A stretch of 64,000 nucleotides of DNA from UBA6522 sp965237785 (lineage in GTDB: Bacteria; Pseudomonadota; Gammaproteobacteria; Steroidobacterales; Rariloculaceae): NCBI GenBank assembly GCA_965237785.1, contig OZ250159.1:1736001-1800000 (forward strand), in the 5' to 3' direction. Made by a program: the position numbers and the translations under genes. Numbering within the stretch: the first letter of the stretch is position 1; every line of letters starts with the position of its first letter. Positions 17,512 through 26,616 of this stretch are shown here, in pieces. Below the pieces are notes generated by a model. The model was given only the letters and a program-made list of their open reading frames with translations. It did not search any database and was not told the DNA's origin.

Positions 17512-19863
17512 TCACGGCTGTTCGTCCAGAGTTCGCTGAGACTCCCGAGACGCCTGGATCGCGTTCCAGACGCGCAACGGCGTCGCCGGCATCTCGATGT
17601 CGCGAACCCCGTATTCGCTCAACGCATCGACGATGGCATTGATCACCGCCGCCAACGCCGGTGTGGTCGGACCCTCCCCCCCTGACTTGATGCCCAGCGG
17701 GTTGGTCGGCGAAAGCACTTCGTTGAGCGCGGTCTCGAACATGGGCAACTGGTCGGCCCGGCAGAGTGTGTAGTCCATCAGCGAACCGCAAACAGGCTGA
17801 CCGGAATCCGGGTCGATGACGCACTGCTCCCACAGGGCCTGTCCGACGCCCTGTGCGATGCAGCCATGGGTCTGGCCATCGACGATCATCGGGTTGATTA
17901 CGCGGCCCACATCGTCCACCGCAACGTAGCGCTCGATGCGCACGACGCCGGTTTCCGGATCCACTTCGACCTCGCAGGCGGCGCAGCCGTTAGGAAACAC
18001 CGGCTCATCCATTTCATGTTCGCGCGTGACACTCAGATCGCCGCCGTTGGCGAGTTGGAACCAGTCTGCCTCAAGTCCGCGCCCGGACGCACGGAATACA
18101 CCGTCGCGAAACGTGATTTCGTCCTCCGCCACGCCAAAGCGGGCGGCCGCTGCCGCGGTTGCCCTGGCGATGAGGTCCTGTGACGCCGAGTAAATGATCG
18201 TGGCGGCCTGGCGCATGGACCGACCCGAGTGCGAACCTCCGCCCGCTTTGACGATATCGGTATCGCCCAGCACGATCCGTACGGCATCGCTGGAAACGCC
18301 CAGAAAGTCGGCGGTGACCTGGGCGAAGCTCGTCTCCTGCCCCTGGCCCGTGGGCTGGGTTCCGATGACCACTTCAACCACGCCGGTGGACTTCACGGTC
18401 AGTTCGGCACGCTCTCCGGGAGCGCCCATGGACGATTCCACGTAGTTGGCGAAACCGCGGCCCAAGCGCCTGCCGCGGGCACGCGCAGCCGCCTGACGGC
18501 GGGGAAATCCCGTCCAATCCACGAGACCGAGAGCATGTTCCATGTTGTTCTCGTACTCGCCGCTGTCATAGGTGACGCCCAGGGGATTGGTAAAGGGCAT
18601 CTCCCCGGCGGCAACGAGATTCCTGCGGCGCAACTCGATGGGATCGAAGCCCAACTCCCGGGCGGCGGTATCGATCAACCGTTCCAACGCGTGGATCACT
18701 TCCGGTCGACCGGAACTGCGATAGGCCTGCGTCGGCGCGGTATTGGTGAAAACGGCCCTGGCGCGCGCGCTGGCAGCCCCAATCCGGTAACCGCCGGTCA
18801 CCAGGGCGATCCCCTTGCCCAGCGGCGAGAGCGATACGATCCAAGCGCCGACGTTACTCAGGTTGGAGGCGCGGTAACCCAGGAAGCTGCCGTCGGCGCT
18901 CAGCGCCAACTCCACCTCGGCGACGAGGTCACGCGCCTGGTAGTCGCTGAGGAACGACTCCGAGCGCGTCGCCGTGTACTTCACGGGACGGCGTAGTTTC
19001 CTCGCGGCCCAAAGAGAAAGACAGAATTCCGAGTAGACGCGGTTCTTGGTACCGAAGTTGCCGCCGACATCAAAGCACAGAATCCGCAGACGCTCGGGAT
19101 CTTCCCCAAGCGCCGCGGCGATTTGCTGTTTATGCCGAACCGCGCCGTTGCTGCCTGCATGGAGCGTGTAGCGGCCGCTGTCGGGATCGAACGCGGCCAG
19201 CGCTGCACGCGGTTCCAGTGGCAGGCCGGTCACCCGGCCGATTCGCAGCTTCATGCCGACCACGTGATCCGCCGCCGCGAAGGCAGACGCTGTGGCCGCT
19301 GGATCGCCGAACGCGGTATCGCAGCACACATTGTCCGGAATCTCGTCCCAGATTGTCGGCGCATCGGCGCTCGCCGCCGCTTCGCTGTCCGCGACCCAGG
19401 GTATCGGCTCGTAGTCCACGTCCACGGCCTCGGCGGCGTCAAGGGCCTGCTCGCGGGTTTCGGCGACAACCATGGCGACCGGCTCACCCACGTGACGAAC
19501 CTTGTCCACGGGCAATACGGCGTGCGGCCCCGTGAAGATCGGACCGCCGCCGCGGGCCGTCAGTTTCAGGTCGGTGCGCGTCGATGGCACGGGACTGTGG
19601 GGAATCGTGCCGAGCCCGTCCGCCGCGCAGTCGCGGCCCGTCCAGACCGCGGCAACGCCCGGCATGGATTTCGCGACCCCGGTATCCACGCCGAGAATGC
19701 GGGCGTGCGGGTAGAGCGAACGGACCATGGCTGCATAGAGCTGGCCGTCGAGATTGAAATCATCGGTAAATCGGCCCCGGCCGGTGAGCAGCCGCGCATC
19801 CTCCTTGCGAGGCACGGGTCGCCCGATCGAACGGAACTCCCGCTGGTCGGGACTAGCGCGCAT
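17512..19863 (-). CDS. Xanthine dehydrogenase/CoxL-family molybdopterin-binding subunit
   Basis: A 783-residue large subunit of the molybdenum hydroxylase family. The N-terminal Ald_Xan_dh_C-like a/b hammerhead (IGRPVPRKEDARLLTGRGRFTDDF) is followed by the Mo-cofactor domain with FDVGGNFGTKNRVYSEFCL, TGQGQETSFAQVTADFLG and the C-terminal GIKSGGEGPTTPALAAVINAI, which holds the catalytic Glu. It should hydroxylate a C-H next to a hetero- or carbonyl group using water. The FAD and 2Fe-2S subunits normally encoded beside it are absent here, so it is an orphan large subunit. It lies 78 nt after ubiD in the same run. Confidence 0.9.
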   Translation of the reverse strand: MRASPDQREFRSIGRPVPRKEDARLLTGRGRFTDDFNLDGQLYAAMVRSLYPHARILGVDTGVAKSMPGVAAVWTGRDCAADGLGTIPHSPVPSTRTDLKLTARGGGPIFTGPHAVLPVDKVRHVGEPVAMVVAETREQALDAAEAVDVDYEPIPWVADSEAAASADAPTIWDEIPDNVCCDTAFGDPAATASAFAAADHVVGMKLRIGRVTGLPLEPRAALAAFDPDSGRYTLHAGSNGAVRHKQQIAAALGEDPERLRILCFDVGGNFGTKNRVYSEFCLSLWAARKLRRPVKYTATRSESFLSDYQARDLVAEVELALSADGSFLGYRASNLSNVGAWIVSLSPLGKGIALVTGGYRIGAASARARAVFTNTAPTQAYRSSGRPEVIHALERLIDTAARELGFDPIELRRRNLVAAGEMPFTNPLGVTYDSGEYENNMEHALGLVDWTGFPRRQAAARARGRRLGRGFANYVESSMGAPGERAELTVKSTGVVEVVIGTQPTGQGQETSFAQVTADFLGVSSDAVRIVLGDTDIVKAGGGSHSGRSMRQAATIIYSASQDLIARATAAAAARFGVAEDEITFRDGVFRASGRGLEADWFQLANGGDLSVTREHEMDEPVFPNGCAACEVEVDPETGVVRIERYVAVDDVGRVINPMIVDGQTHGCIAQGVGQALWEQCVIDPDSGQPVCGSLMDYTLCRADQLPMFETALNEVLSPTNPLGIKSGGEGPTTPALAAVINAIVDALSEYGVRDIEMPATPLRVWNAIQASRESQRTLDEQP

Positions 19864-19941
19864 ATCTCACCATTCTGCTACCGCGGTCGCCGGTCCGCTC
19901 GCGGCGTTGCCCTCGCGACACACGTCGCCGGGATATTCGGG

Positions 19942-21597
19942 TCAACCGTCACGATCGCTATCGCCCGCAGTCCCGGCTTCGACCGCGGTCACCGGGGTTT
20001 CAGGCTCGAAACCCGAACGTCTGCGCAGCAATGTCTGCGCCCCGTTTTCCGCCCAACGACCGTTGACGGCGTTTTGCGCGAACGTCTCCCAGCTATCGCG
20101 CCACTCGCCCATGGCATATCCATGCCAGGGACTGCGGGGCGAAAGAGCCGGCAAACCGAGTTCTTCCCAGATCGATCGGGCATTCTCCATGTATTCCCGC
20201 GCCGGGAGTGCAAGCGGGGTCATCGGCCCCTTGCGCGTCGCGTCCACGAGAATTCCCGAGTCCGACTCCGCCGATGCGCCCTTGGGTCCGTGGCCGCGGC
20301 TGCGGCCGGGAACGATGCGAATGTCGTCCACGGGGTTCATCCGGTACGCCAGCGACCAGAAGATCGCGTCGGTATTCGAGGGATCGATGTCGTCGCTCAC
20401 GGCAATGACGATCTTGCCGCACTGGGCCTGCAAGGTCGCCGCACCCTCGATCCCGCGCCAGACTTCCTGTCTTGCGGTACCGGCCTCAAAGCGCAGGAAA
20501 ATCACCGGACGCAGGTTGGTCAACGGCTCGTGCATGGTGACGCCGAGAATACCGTTGATTTTTAGTTCGTCCGTCAGGTGAGCGAGAAACAGCGGTTCGT
20601 AGGCGACTTTCTTCAAGACGCTGGACTCGCTGGGGGTCACCTGGCTCACGATAGAGGCGAAAACCGGCGATCGTTTTCGGGTGATCGCGGTCACCTGCAT
20701 GGACAGGTTAAAGTCCTCCAGCGCCACGTGCCCATGACTCTCGCCGAAGGGACCCTCGGGTTCCAGCATTTCCGGATCGATCAGCCCTTCGATGATGATT
20801 TCCGCGTCGGCGGGCACATCGAGGTCCAGGGTCACGGCACGTGCAATGCGGATCGGCGCGCCGGCGATTCCACCGGCCACGGCCATCTCATCCTCGCCCA
20901 CAGGCAGCTTCTGCGGGCCGCTGTAGGCGACCGCGGGAGGCGCCCCCACGGCAATGGCACAGGGCATGGGTTCGCCCCGTGCCCGGTATTTCCGCCAATG
21001 GAGGTAACCACCCGCGCCGCCGACGCGCGTGGCCATGCGCACGCCAAGGCGGTCGGGCGCCTTCAATGCGGCCCGGTAGGTACCCATGTTGCGAACACCC
21101 GTGTCGGGATCGGCGGTGATGACCAGCGTCGCCACGAGATACGGCGCGGCGTCGTAACCGGGCGTGGAGATCGGCACCGGCAGGCTGTCGAGTCCGCCTC
21201 CGGGCTTGACGAGATCTTCGCCCTGAATGACGACCTGCTGGCAGGCCGGCGCGTCGACCCGTACAGGCCTGATCGGATTCTTCATGGCGTGAAGCCACTT
21301 CGCACCGATCTCCTCCACCGCCACACCCATCCCCACGGCGTAAATTTCCGGGTTGGCCGCCAGCGCGCCGACGGCGACGGGCATTTCATACGCATGACCG
21401 CCGGCGCCGGTGACCCGGGTAAAAAGGAATGCCGAGCGCTCCGACTCGCCAAGCCCGCCCTGAAACTGCCAGCGAACCAGGGGGTGGAGTTGGGTGTTTT
21501 TGTCGATGGGGCGATCGATTCGACGCAGCAAGCCGCGCGTTTCAAGGCGGGCCAAATGGTCCTGAAAATCCGGATATCCGGCGTCGCCTCGACTCAT
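19942..21597 (-). CDS. UbiD-family decarboxylase (prenylated-FMN dependent)
   Basis: A 551-residue UbiD-type (de)carboxylase. The signature EGPFGESHGHVALEDF, the prenyl-FMN/Mn region (MPCAIAVGAPPAVAYSG, WRKYRARGEPMP), and the C-terminal GIEGAATLQAQCGKIVIAVSDDIDPSN are all present. Such enzymes reversibly decarboxylate aromatic, heteroaromatic or unsaturated acids with prFMN, which UbiX makes; no ubiX is in the window. It heads a minus-strand run with the CoxL-like, binding-protein, ThDP and cytochrome genes, and faces a divergent tricarboxylate-type transporter. A joint role in uptake and breakdown of an organic acid is likely (inference). Confidence 0.9.
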   Translation of the reverse strand: MSRGDAGYPDFQDHLARLETRGLLRRIDRPIDKNTQLHPLVRWQFQGGLGESERSAFLFTRVTGAGGHAYEMPVAVGALAANPEIYAVGMGVAVEEIGAKWLHAMKNPIRPVRVDAPACQQVVIQGEDLVKPGGGLDSLPVPISTPGYDAAPYLVATLVITADPDTGVRNMGTYRAALKAPDRLGVRMATRVGGAGGYLHWRKYRARGEPMPCAIAVGAPPAVAYSGPQKLPVGEDEMAVAGGIAGAPIRIARAVTLDLDVPADAEIIIEGLIDPEMLEPEGPFGESHGHVALEDFNLSMQVTAITRKRSPVFASIVSQVTPSESSVLKKVAYEPLFLAHLTDELKINGILGVTMHEPLTNLRPVIFLRFEAGTARQEVWRGIEGAATLQAQCGKIVIAVSDDIDPSNTDAIFWSLAYRMNPVDDIRIVPGRSRGHGPKGASAESDSGILVDATRKGPMTPLALPAREYMENARSIWEELGLPALSPRSPWHGYAMGEWRDSWETFAQNAVNGRWAENGAQTLLRRRSGFEPETPVTAVEAGTAGDSDRDG

Positions 21598-21665
21598 CGA
21601 TTAACACTCATGGCTGAGCTATTATCCCCAAATGCCGAGTGAACCACTACCGCCGCGGACCGCAC

Positions 21666-22217
21666 GTGCGGAATAAACCACGCCGTTTACCGCTGGCGCG
21701 GTGCGTGTTGGTGTTCGCAATCGCGCTGACCGACACCGGTTTTGCCCAGGACGCCGGCGTCTTCCATACCGATCGCAGCATCACCCTTCTGGTTGGGTCC
21801 GGCGTCGGCGGCACGACGGATACCTCCGCACGCCTCATCGCCCGACACCTCCGCGCGCACATTCCCGGCAACCCGTCGATCATCGTGCAGAACATGCCCG
21901 GCGGGGGCAGCGTCACCATGGCCAACCACGTCTATCGCTCCGCGCCCAGCGACGGAACCGTGCTCGGTTACTCCCTCCCGGGCATCGTCACGGCGCAGTT
22001 GATGGAACCCGACCGGGCCAGGTACGACGCCCGCCGCTTCAACTGGATCGGTTCGGCGCTGAAATACACCGGTGTGGTCTCCGTGGTGGCGACGGCGCCG
22101 GCCGTCACCATCGAACAGGCGAAGCAGACGCGGCTTTTCATCGGCACCACCGGGAGGGGTTCGCCGGCACACCAGTTTCCCGCCATGGCGCAGGCGATCC
22201 TCGGCCTCGATCGGTAA
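21666..22217 (+). pseudogene. tctC: TctC-type binding protein, C-terminally truncated
   Basis: The N-terminal ~60% of a tripartite tricarboxylate transporter binding protein. A signal peptide (LARCVLVFAIALTDTGFAQ) is followed by TLLVGSGVGGTTDTSARLIARHLRAHIPGNP, NMPGGGSVTMANHVY and SDGTVLGYSLPG, all typical. The frame stops at ILGLDR after ~183 residues, whereas the family has ~320, so the second lobe of the clamp is gone and ligand binding should fail. The stop lies only 7 nt before tctA, as if a deletion removed the 3' end. The start (GTG 21666 or GTG 21639) is uncertain; the intergenic distance to divergent ubiD is short. Confidence 0.75.
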
Positions 22218-22224
22218 CTGACAC

Positions 22225-24279
22225 ATGTTCGAAATGGCTATTAGCGCGGCGGGGATCGTTTTCGATCCGTCGCGACTGATGTTCGTCGCGCTCGGTGTCG
22301 TTATCGGTCTGTCTCTGGGCGTAATCCCGGGACTCAGCGGGATCGTCGGGCTGTCCCTGCTGCTGCCCTTCACCTTCGACATGGACCCCTACACCGCACT
22401 CGCCTTTCTTGTCGGCCTGCAAGCGGTCGTCGCGACTTCGGATACGATCCCGGCGGTGCTTTTCGGGGTCCCCGGAACCGTGGGCTCGGCCTCCACCATT
22501 CTCGACGGTCATCCCATGGCCAAGCAAGGCCTCGCCGCGCGGGCGTTCGGCGCGGCGTTCTCCGCATCGGTGCTGGGCGGGTTGCTCGGTGCGGTGTTCC
22601 TGGCCTTCAGCATCCCGCTGTTGCGGCCCTTTATTCTCAGCTTCGGATCGCCCGAACTATTGGCTTTCTGCATTTTCGGACTGTCGCTCATCGGCGTACT
22701 CAGCGGCGGCAATCCCCTCAAGGGCCTCGCGGCGGCCGGCCTCGGGCTCGTGATCGCAACCACCGGCGAGGAACCGAATACCGCCGTGGAGCGATGGACA
22801 TTCGGGTCCCTCTACCTGCTCGAAGGCATCCCCATCGTACCCCTGGCGCTCGGGTTGTTTGCGCTGCCGGAGATCGCCGACATGGCCATTGCCCGGCGAA
22901 AACTACCGGACGAGGGTGCCGCGGCCGCCGGCCGCGGACAATTGGACGGCATCAAGGACACCCTGTCCAACCTGTTTCTCGTCGTCAGGGGATCGGGGAT
23001 CGGCAGCGTACTGGGAGCGGTCCCGGGTATCGGTGCTCCGGTGATTCCGTGGATCGCCTACGGACACGCGCTGCGCAGCGAGAAAGGCGCCGCGGAAACC
23101 TTCGGCAAGGGCGACGTGCGCGGCGTGATCGCCTCGGAGAGTTCCAACAACGCCAAGGAAGGCGGGGCACTGGTTTCCACGATCGCCTTTGGCGTGCCTG
23201 CGACCGCGGCGATGGCCTTGCTGTTGGGCGCCTTTCTGATCCACGGGCTGTCACCCGGGCCCGACATGCTTACCACGCGGCTGGACGTGAGTTATACGCT
23301 GGTGTGGACCGTCGCTATCGCCAACGTGCTCGGCTGCGCGATCTGTTTTGCCTTTGCGCGCCAACTGGCCGGCATCGCCCGCATCAGGATCGGCATTCTC
23401 GCGCCGGTGGTGTTGTCGATCGTCTTCATCGGCGCGTTTCAGGCCACGCGCCAGTGGGGCGACCTGATCGCCCTGATGGGCTTCGGGCTGCTCGGCTGGG
23501 CGATGAAACGGGTCGACTGGCCCCGCCCGCCCCTGCTGCTGGGCCTGGTGCTGGGCGGGTTGCTGGAACGCTACATGTTCATTTCATTTCAGCGCTACGG
23601 CATCGACTGGTTGTCGCGTCCCATCGTCGTCGGCGTATTTGCAGTCACCCTCTACAGCCTGCTGAAACCGGTCATCGCCAATCTCATCCGGCGGCGCCGG
23701 GAAACCGCCGGGCCGGTCCGCTTTGCCTTCAAACGCGACGCGGTCGGGCCGGCAACCTGGTTCAACGGTGCGGTGATGGCGTTGTTCGCAGCCTGTATCG
23801 CCGGCTCGTGGCAATGGGACATGGGCGCGAAGCTGGTCCCGCAGGTAGTCGGCTGGATCGGCCTTACGCTCAGCGGATGGCAGCTTGTCTGGTCGCTCTT
23901 CGTCACCGCGGCGAAGACCGCCGGGGGATCGTCGAATCAAGCGGCAGCGGAAACGCAGACGTTCGACACGGGCTCCGACTTCGGGGATTTATCGGCCACG
24001 GAAGTCCGGCGCCGCGCGCTGCGCTACTTCGGCTGGTGCGTATTCATCCTGGGCGCCGCGACCATGGTGGGACTGTTGCCCGCGATGCTGCTTTTCCTTG
24101 TCGCATATATGCGCGTAGAGTCCCGGGAAAGCTGGCCGATGACGCTGGCGGTGGCGGCTGGCGTCTGGGCCGTCTCGTACCTGCTGTTTCATCAGCTGCT
24201 GAAAATCCCGTGGCCGACCTCGTATCTGGGCGATTGGATACCGATGTTGCGTGCCAGCGCGCTGACCAATCTTTTCTGA
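22225..24279 (+). CDS. tctA: Tripartite tricarboxylate transporter permease, TctA-TctB fusion
   Basis: A 684-residue inner-membrane protein. Residues 1 to ~500 are TctA: about a dozen hydrophobic segments with the conserved GVIPGLSGIVGLSLLLPFTF, SDTIPAVLFGVPGTVGSAST, GAVPGIGAPVIPWIAYG and ESSNNAKEGGALVSTIAFGVP. The last ~170 residues contain four more membrane segments like the small TctB subunit (RYFGWCVFILGAATMVGLLPAMLLF, PMTLAVAAGVWAVSYLLFHQLL), here fused in frame. It would import a di- or tricarboxylate with TctC, but the adjacent TctC is truncated. It is divergent from the ubiD run. Confidence 0.9.
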   Translation: MFEMAISAAGIVFDPSRLMFVALGVVIGLSLGVIPGLSGIVGLSLLLPFTFDMDPYTALAFLVGLQAVVATSDTIPAVLFGVPGTVGSASTILDGHPMAKQGLAARAFGAAFSASVLGGLLGAVFLAFSIPLLRPFILSFGSPELLAFCIFGLSLIGVLSGGNPLKGLAAAGLGLVIATTGEEPNTAVERWTFGSLYLLEGIPIVPLALGLFALPEIADMAIARRKLPDEGAAAAGRGQLDGIKDTLSNLFLVVRGSGIGSVLGAVPGIGAPVIPWIAYGHALRSEKGAAETFGKGDVRGVIASESSNNAKEGGALVSTIAFGVPATAAMALLLGAFLIHGLSPGPDMLTTRLDVSYTLVWTVAIANVLGCAICFAFARQLAGIARIRIGILAPVVLSIVFIGAFQATRQWGDLIALMGFGLLGWAMKRVDWPRPPLLLGLVLGGLLERYMFISFQRYGIDWLSRPIVVGVFAVTLYSLLKPVIANLIRRRRETAGPVRFAFKRDAVGPATWFNGAVMALFAACIAGSWQWDMGAKLVPQVVGWIGLTLSGWQLVWSLFVTAAKTAGGSSNQAAAETQTFDTGSDFGDLSATEVRRRALRYFGWCVFILGAATMVGLLPAMLLFLVAYMRVESRESWPMTLAVAAGVWAVSYLLFHQLLKIPWPTSYLGDWIPMLRASALTNLF

Positions 24280-24298
24280 TCGCTGCCACACCCCGGCA

Positions 24299-26530
24299 AT
24301 GCGAAACACAGTTTATGTTTACTGGCTGGCGCTCGTGCCGCTTGCGACGACGGCGCCCAGCCGGGAAGCGGGCGCGCAGTCGATCTACGCGCCAAACAAG
24401 ATTGTCGAAATGGTCGAAGCTACGGCTCCACCCGTAATCGACGGCGTGCTGGACGAGGAGATTTGGGCGAATGCGGCGATGGTGACGGACCTCCACCAGA
24501 TGGATCCGATCGAGTATTCGGATCCGTCCGAGAGAAGTGAGTTTTACCTGGCCTACGATCGGGACGCGCTCTATGTCGGCGCGCGAATGTGGGACAGTCA
24601 ACCCGATCGGATCGCGGCGAATATCCTCCGGCAGGGCGCAAGCATCAGCAACGACGATCTACTCCTTGTCATTCTCGATCCCTACAACAACGGTCGCGAG
24701 GGTTACCAGTTTCAATTGAACCCGAACGGCGTTCGGTACGAAGGCCTGTTTCTGGGGGCAAGCCAGATGCAGTGGAATTGGGACGGCATCTGGCAAGCCG
24801 CGGCGACACAGGATGGCGAGGGCTGGCTGGCCGAGATGGCCATTCCGTTCAAGACGCTGTCTTTCGACGCCGAAAACGACATATGGGGCATCAACTTCGG
24901 ACGGAGAAGCCAATCCAAGAATGAACGCATGGCCTGGGTTTCCAGGAACCGCACGCAAGCGCCGTCGATCTCCGGCCGTGCCATCGGTTTCCGGGGACTG
25001 GACCAGGGACGGGGGCTCGATATCGTGCCGTCCGTGAGCGCCAGCGATCGCAGGGATTTCATGCTCTCCAGCAGTGACTCGAAATTCGATCCCTCGCTCG
25101 ACGTCTTCTACCGACTCACGCCCGCGCTCAATGCGTCGTTGACAATCAACACCGACTTCTCCGCCACCGAAGTGGACGACCGGCAGGTCAATCTCACGCG
25201 TTTCGGCTTGTTTTTTCCAGAGAAGCGCGACTTCTTTCTTCAGGATGCAAGTGCGTTCGAATTCGGCGGAATCGGCAGCCAGAGCTTCAGCCAATTGTCC
25301 TCGGTCCTGGACCAGAACGCGCGGCCGTTCTTCTCTCGCCGAGTCGGTTTGAGTCGATCCGGCCAGCCCGTTGACCTCAACTTCGGCGGCAAACTGAGCG
25401 GCCGCGTCGGACCGTGGACACTCGGTGCACTTTCAATCCGGCAGAACGCTTTCGGATCTGTCGAAGCAACGGACCTGTTTGTCGGCCGGGCTGCTCTCAA
25501 CGTGATGGAAGAATCCTCGGTAGGCGTCATCGCGACTGTCGGGGACCCTCGGTCCAACCTGGACAACAGTCTCATGGGAGTCGATTTCCGGTACCTGAAT
25601 ACCCGTCTGCCGGGCCGCCTGATCCTGCAGGCGGAGGCTTGGTACCAGGAGACGGAAACCGAGGGGCTGGATGGCGACGATGCCGCGTACGGGCTGCGTT
25701 TCCGCCTGCCCGGCCTAACGGGATTACGGGCCGGGCTCGGCTTCAAGGAGGTCCAGACCAACTTCAATCCGGCGCTGGGTTACCTCAATCGCGCGGGAAT
25801 TCGCGACTACTCCGCGGAGATCGGTTGGATACACCGGAATTCACAGGAGGCCCGGATCCGGACAATTAACACGCTTGTCGGTTTCCAACGCGTGGAGCTT
25901 ATCGGCGGCGGCCTGCAGAGCGAGGTCCTGGATGCACGTGTCATCAGCCTGACCAATGCCGCGGGCGACAGCATACGTCTCCTCTACAACGGCAACAAGG
26001 ATGTGTTGCGCGAGCCGTTTACCATCTGGAACCCCGACGCCAGCTCGGGGGAACAACCAATCATCATTCCCGACGGGGAATACTCCTACGCCGCGCCGGC
26101 GCTGCACATCCAGAGCGAAACTTCTCGAAGGCTATCCGGCCGGTTGACCTACCGGCGCGGCGAGTTCTACGGCGGCGAACGGGACAATATCGATGTACAG
26201 GCTACCTGGTTTCCGAGCGCGCATTTTCGGGGTTTCGTATCCTACGGGTACAACGACATCAAACTCCCCGAGGGCGATTTCAGACTCAAGTTGGGGCGTA
26301 TCGGTGCCGACATCATCTTCTCCAATACCCTCTCCTGGGCAACGCTGATCCAGTACGACAACGGCTCGGAGACGATCGGCGTCAACAGCCGCTTACACTG
26401 GATACCGGAGGCCGGACGCGAAGGGTTCATCGTTCTGAACCACAACCTCCAGGATCTGGACCGCAACGACAGCTTTCATTCGAGCCTGGCCGCGCTCAGC
26501 CTGAAGTTCAGTTACACGTTCCGTTTCTAA
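24299..26530 (+). CDS. DUF5916 protein: CBM9-like domain plus outer-membrane beta-barrel
   Basis: A 743-residue exported protein. After a short leader the N-terminal ~190 residues form a carbohydrate-binding-9-like domain (PPVIDGVLDEEIWANAA, YDRDALYVGARMWD, NPNGVRYEGLFLG). The rest is the DUF5916 beta-barrel region (FSATEVDDRQVNLTRFGLFFPEKRDFFLQDASAFEFG and many alternating strands), ending SLKFSYTFRF with the terminal Phe typical of outer-membrane proteins. Members are predicted outer-membrane proteins of unknown substrate. The gene starts 20 nt after tctA and ends at a terminator hairpin shared with the opposing TonB receptor. Confidence 0.88.
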   Translation: MRNTVYVYWLALVPLATTAPSREAGAQSIYAPNKIVEMVEATAPPVIDGVLDEEIWANAAMVTDLHQMDPIEYSDPSERSEFYLAYDRDALYVGARMWDSQPDRIAANILRQGASISNDDLLLVILDPYNNGREGYQFQLNPNGVRYEGLFLGASQMQWNWDGIWQAAATQDGEGWLAEMAIPFKTLSFDAENDIWGINFGRRSQSKNERMAWVSRNRTQAPSISGRAIGFRGLDQGRGLDIVPSVSASDRRDFMLSSSDSKFDPSLDVFYRLTPALNASLTINTDFSATEVDDRQVNLTRFGLFFPEKRDFFLQDASAFEFGGIGSQSFSQLSSVLDQNARPFFSRRVGLSRSGQPVDLNFGGKLSGRVGPWTLGALSIRQNAFGSVEATDLFVGRAALNVMEESSVGVIATVGDPRSNLDNSLMGVDFRYLNTRLPGRLILQAEAWYQETETEGLDGDDAAYGLRFRLPGLTGLRAGLGFKEVQTNFNPALGYLNRAGIRDYSAEIGWIHRNSQEARIRTINTLVGFQRVELIGGGLQSEVLDARVISLTNAAGDSIRLLYNGNKDVLREPFTIWNPDASSGEQPIIIPDGEYSYAAPALHIQSETSRRLSGRLTYRRGEFYGGERDNIDVQATWFPSAHFRGFVSYGYNDIKLPEGDFRLKLGRIGADIIFSNTLSWATLIQYDNGSETIGVNSRLHWIPEAGREGFIVLNHNLQDLDRNDSFHSSLAALSLKFSYTFRF

Positions 26531-26558
26531 AAAAACGGCGCCCCCGAAGAGGCGCCGT
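26529..26558 (-). terminator. Intrinsic terminator with UUCG tetraloop
   Basis: On the minus strand an 8-bp GC-rich stem (ACGGCGCC/GGCGCCGT) extends by a wobble and a C-G pair that closes a UUCG tetraloop, followed by seven T residues. This is a textbook Rho-independent terminator for the TonB receptor gene ending at 26617. The same hairpin lies directly behind the converging DUF5916 gene but has no T-run on that side. Confidence 0.88.
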
Positions 26559-26616
26559 CTGTAGAGCTGCCGTTCGCCTTACGTAACCCAGGGCGTTACA
26601 ACCGGCATCGCGCTCA

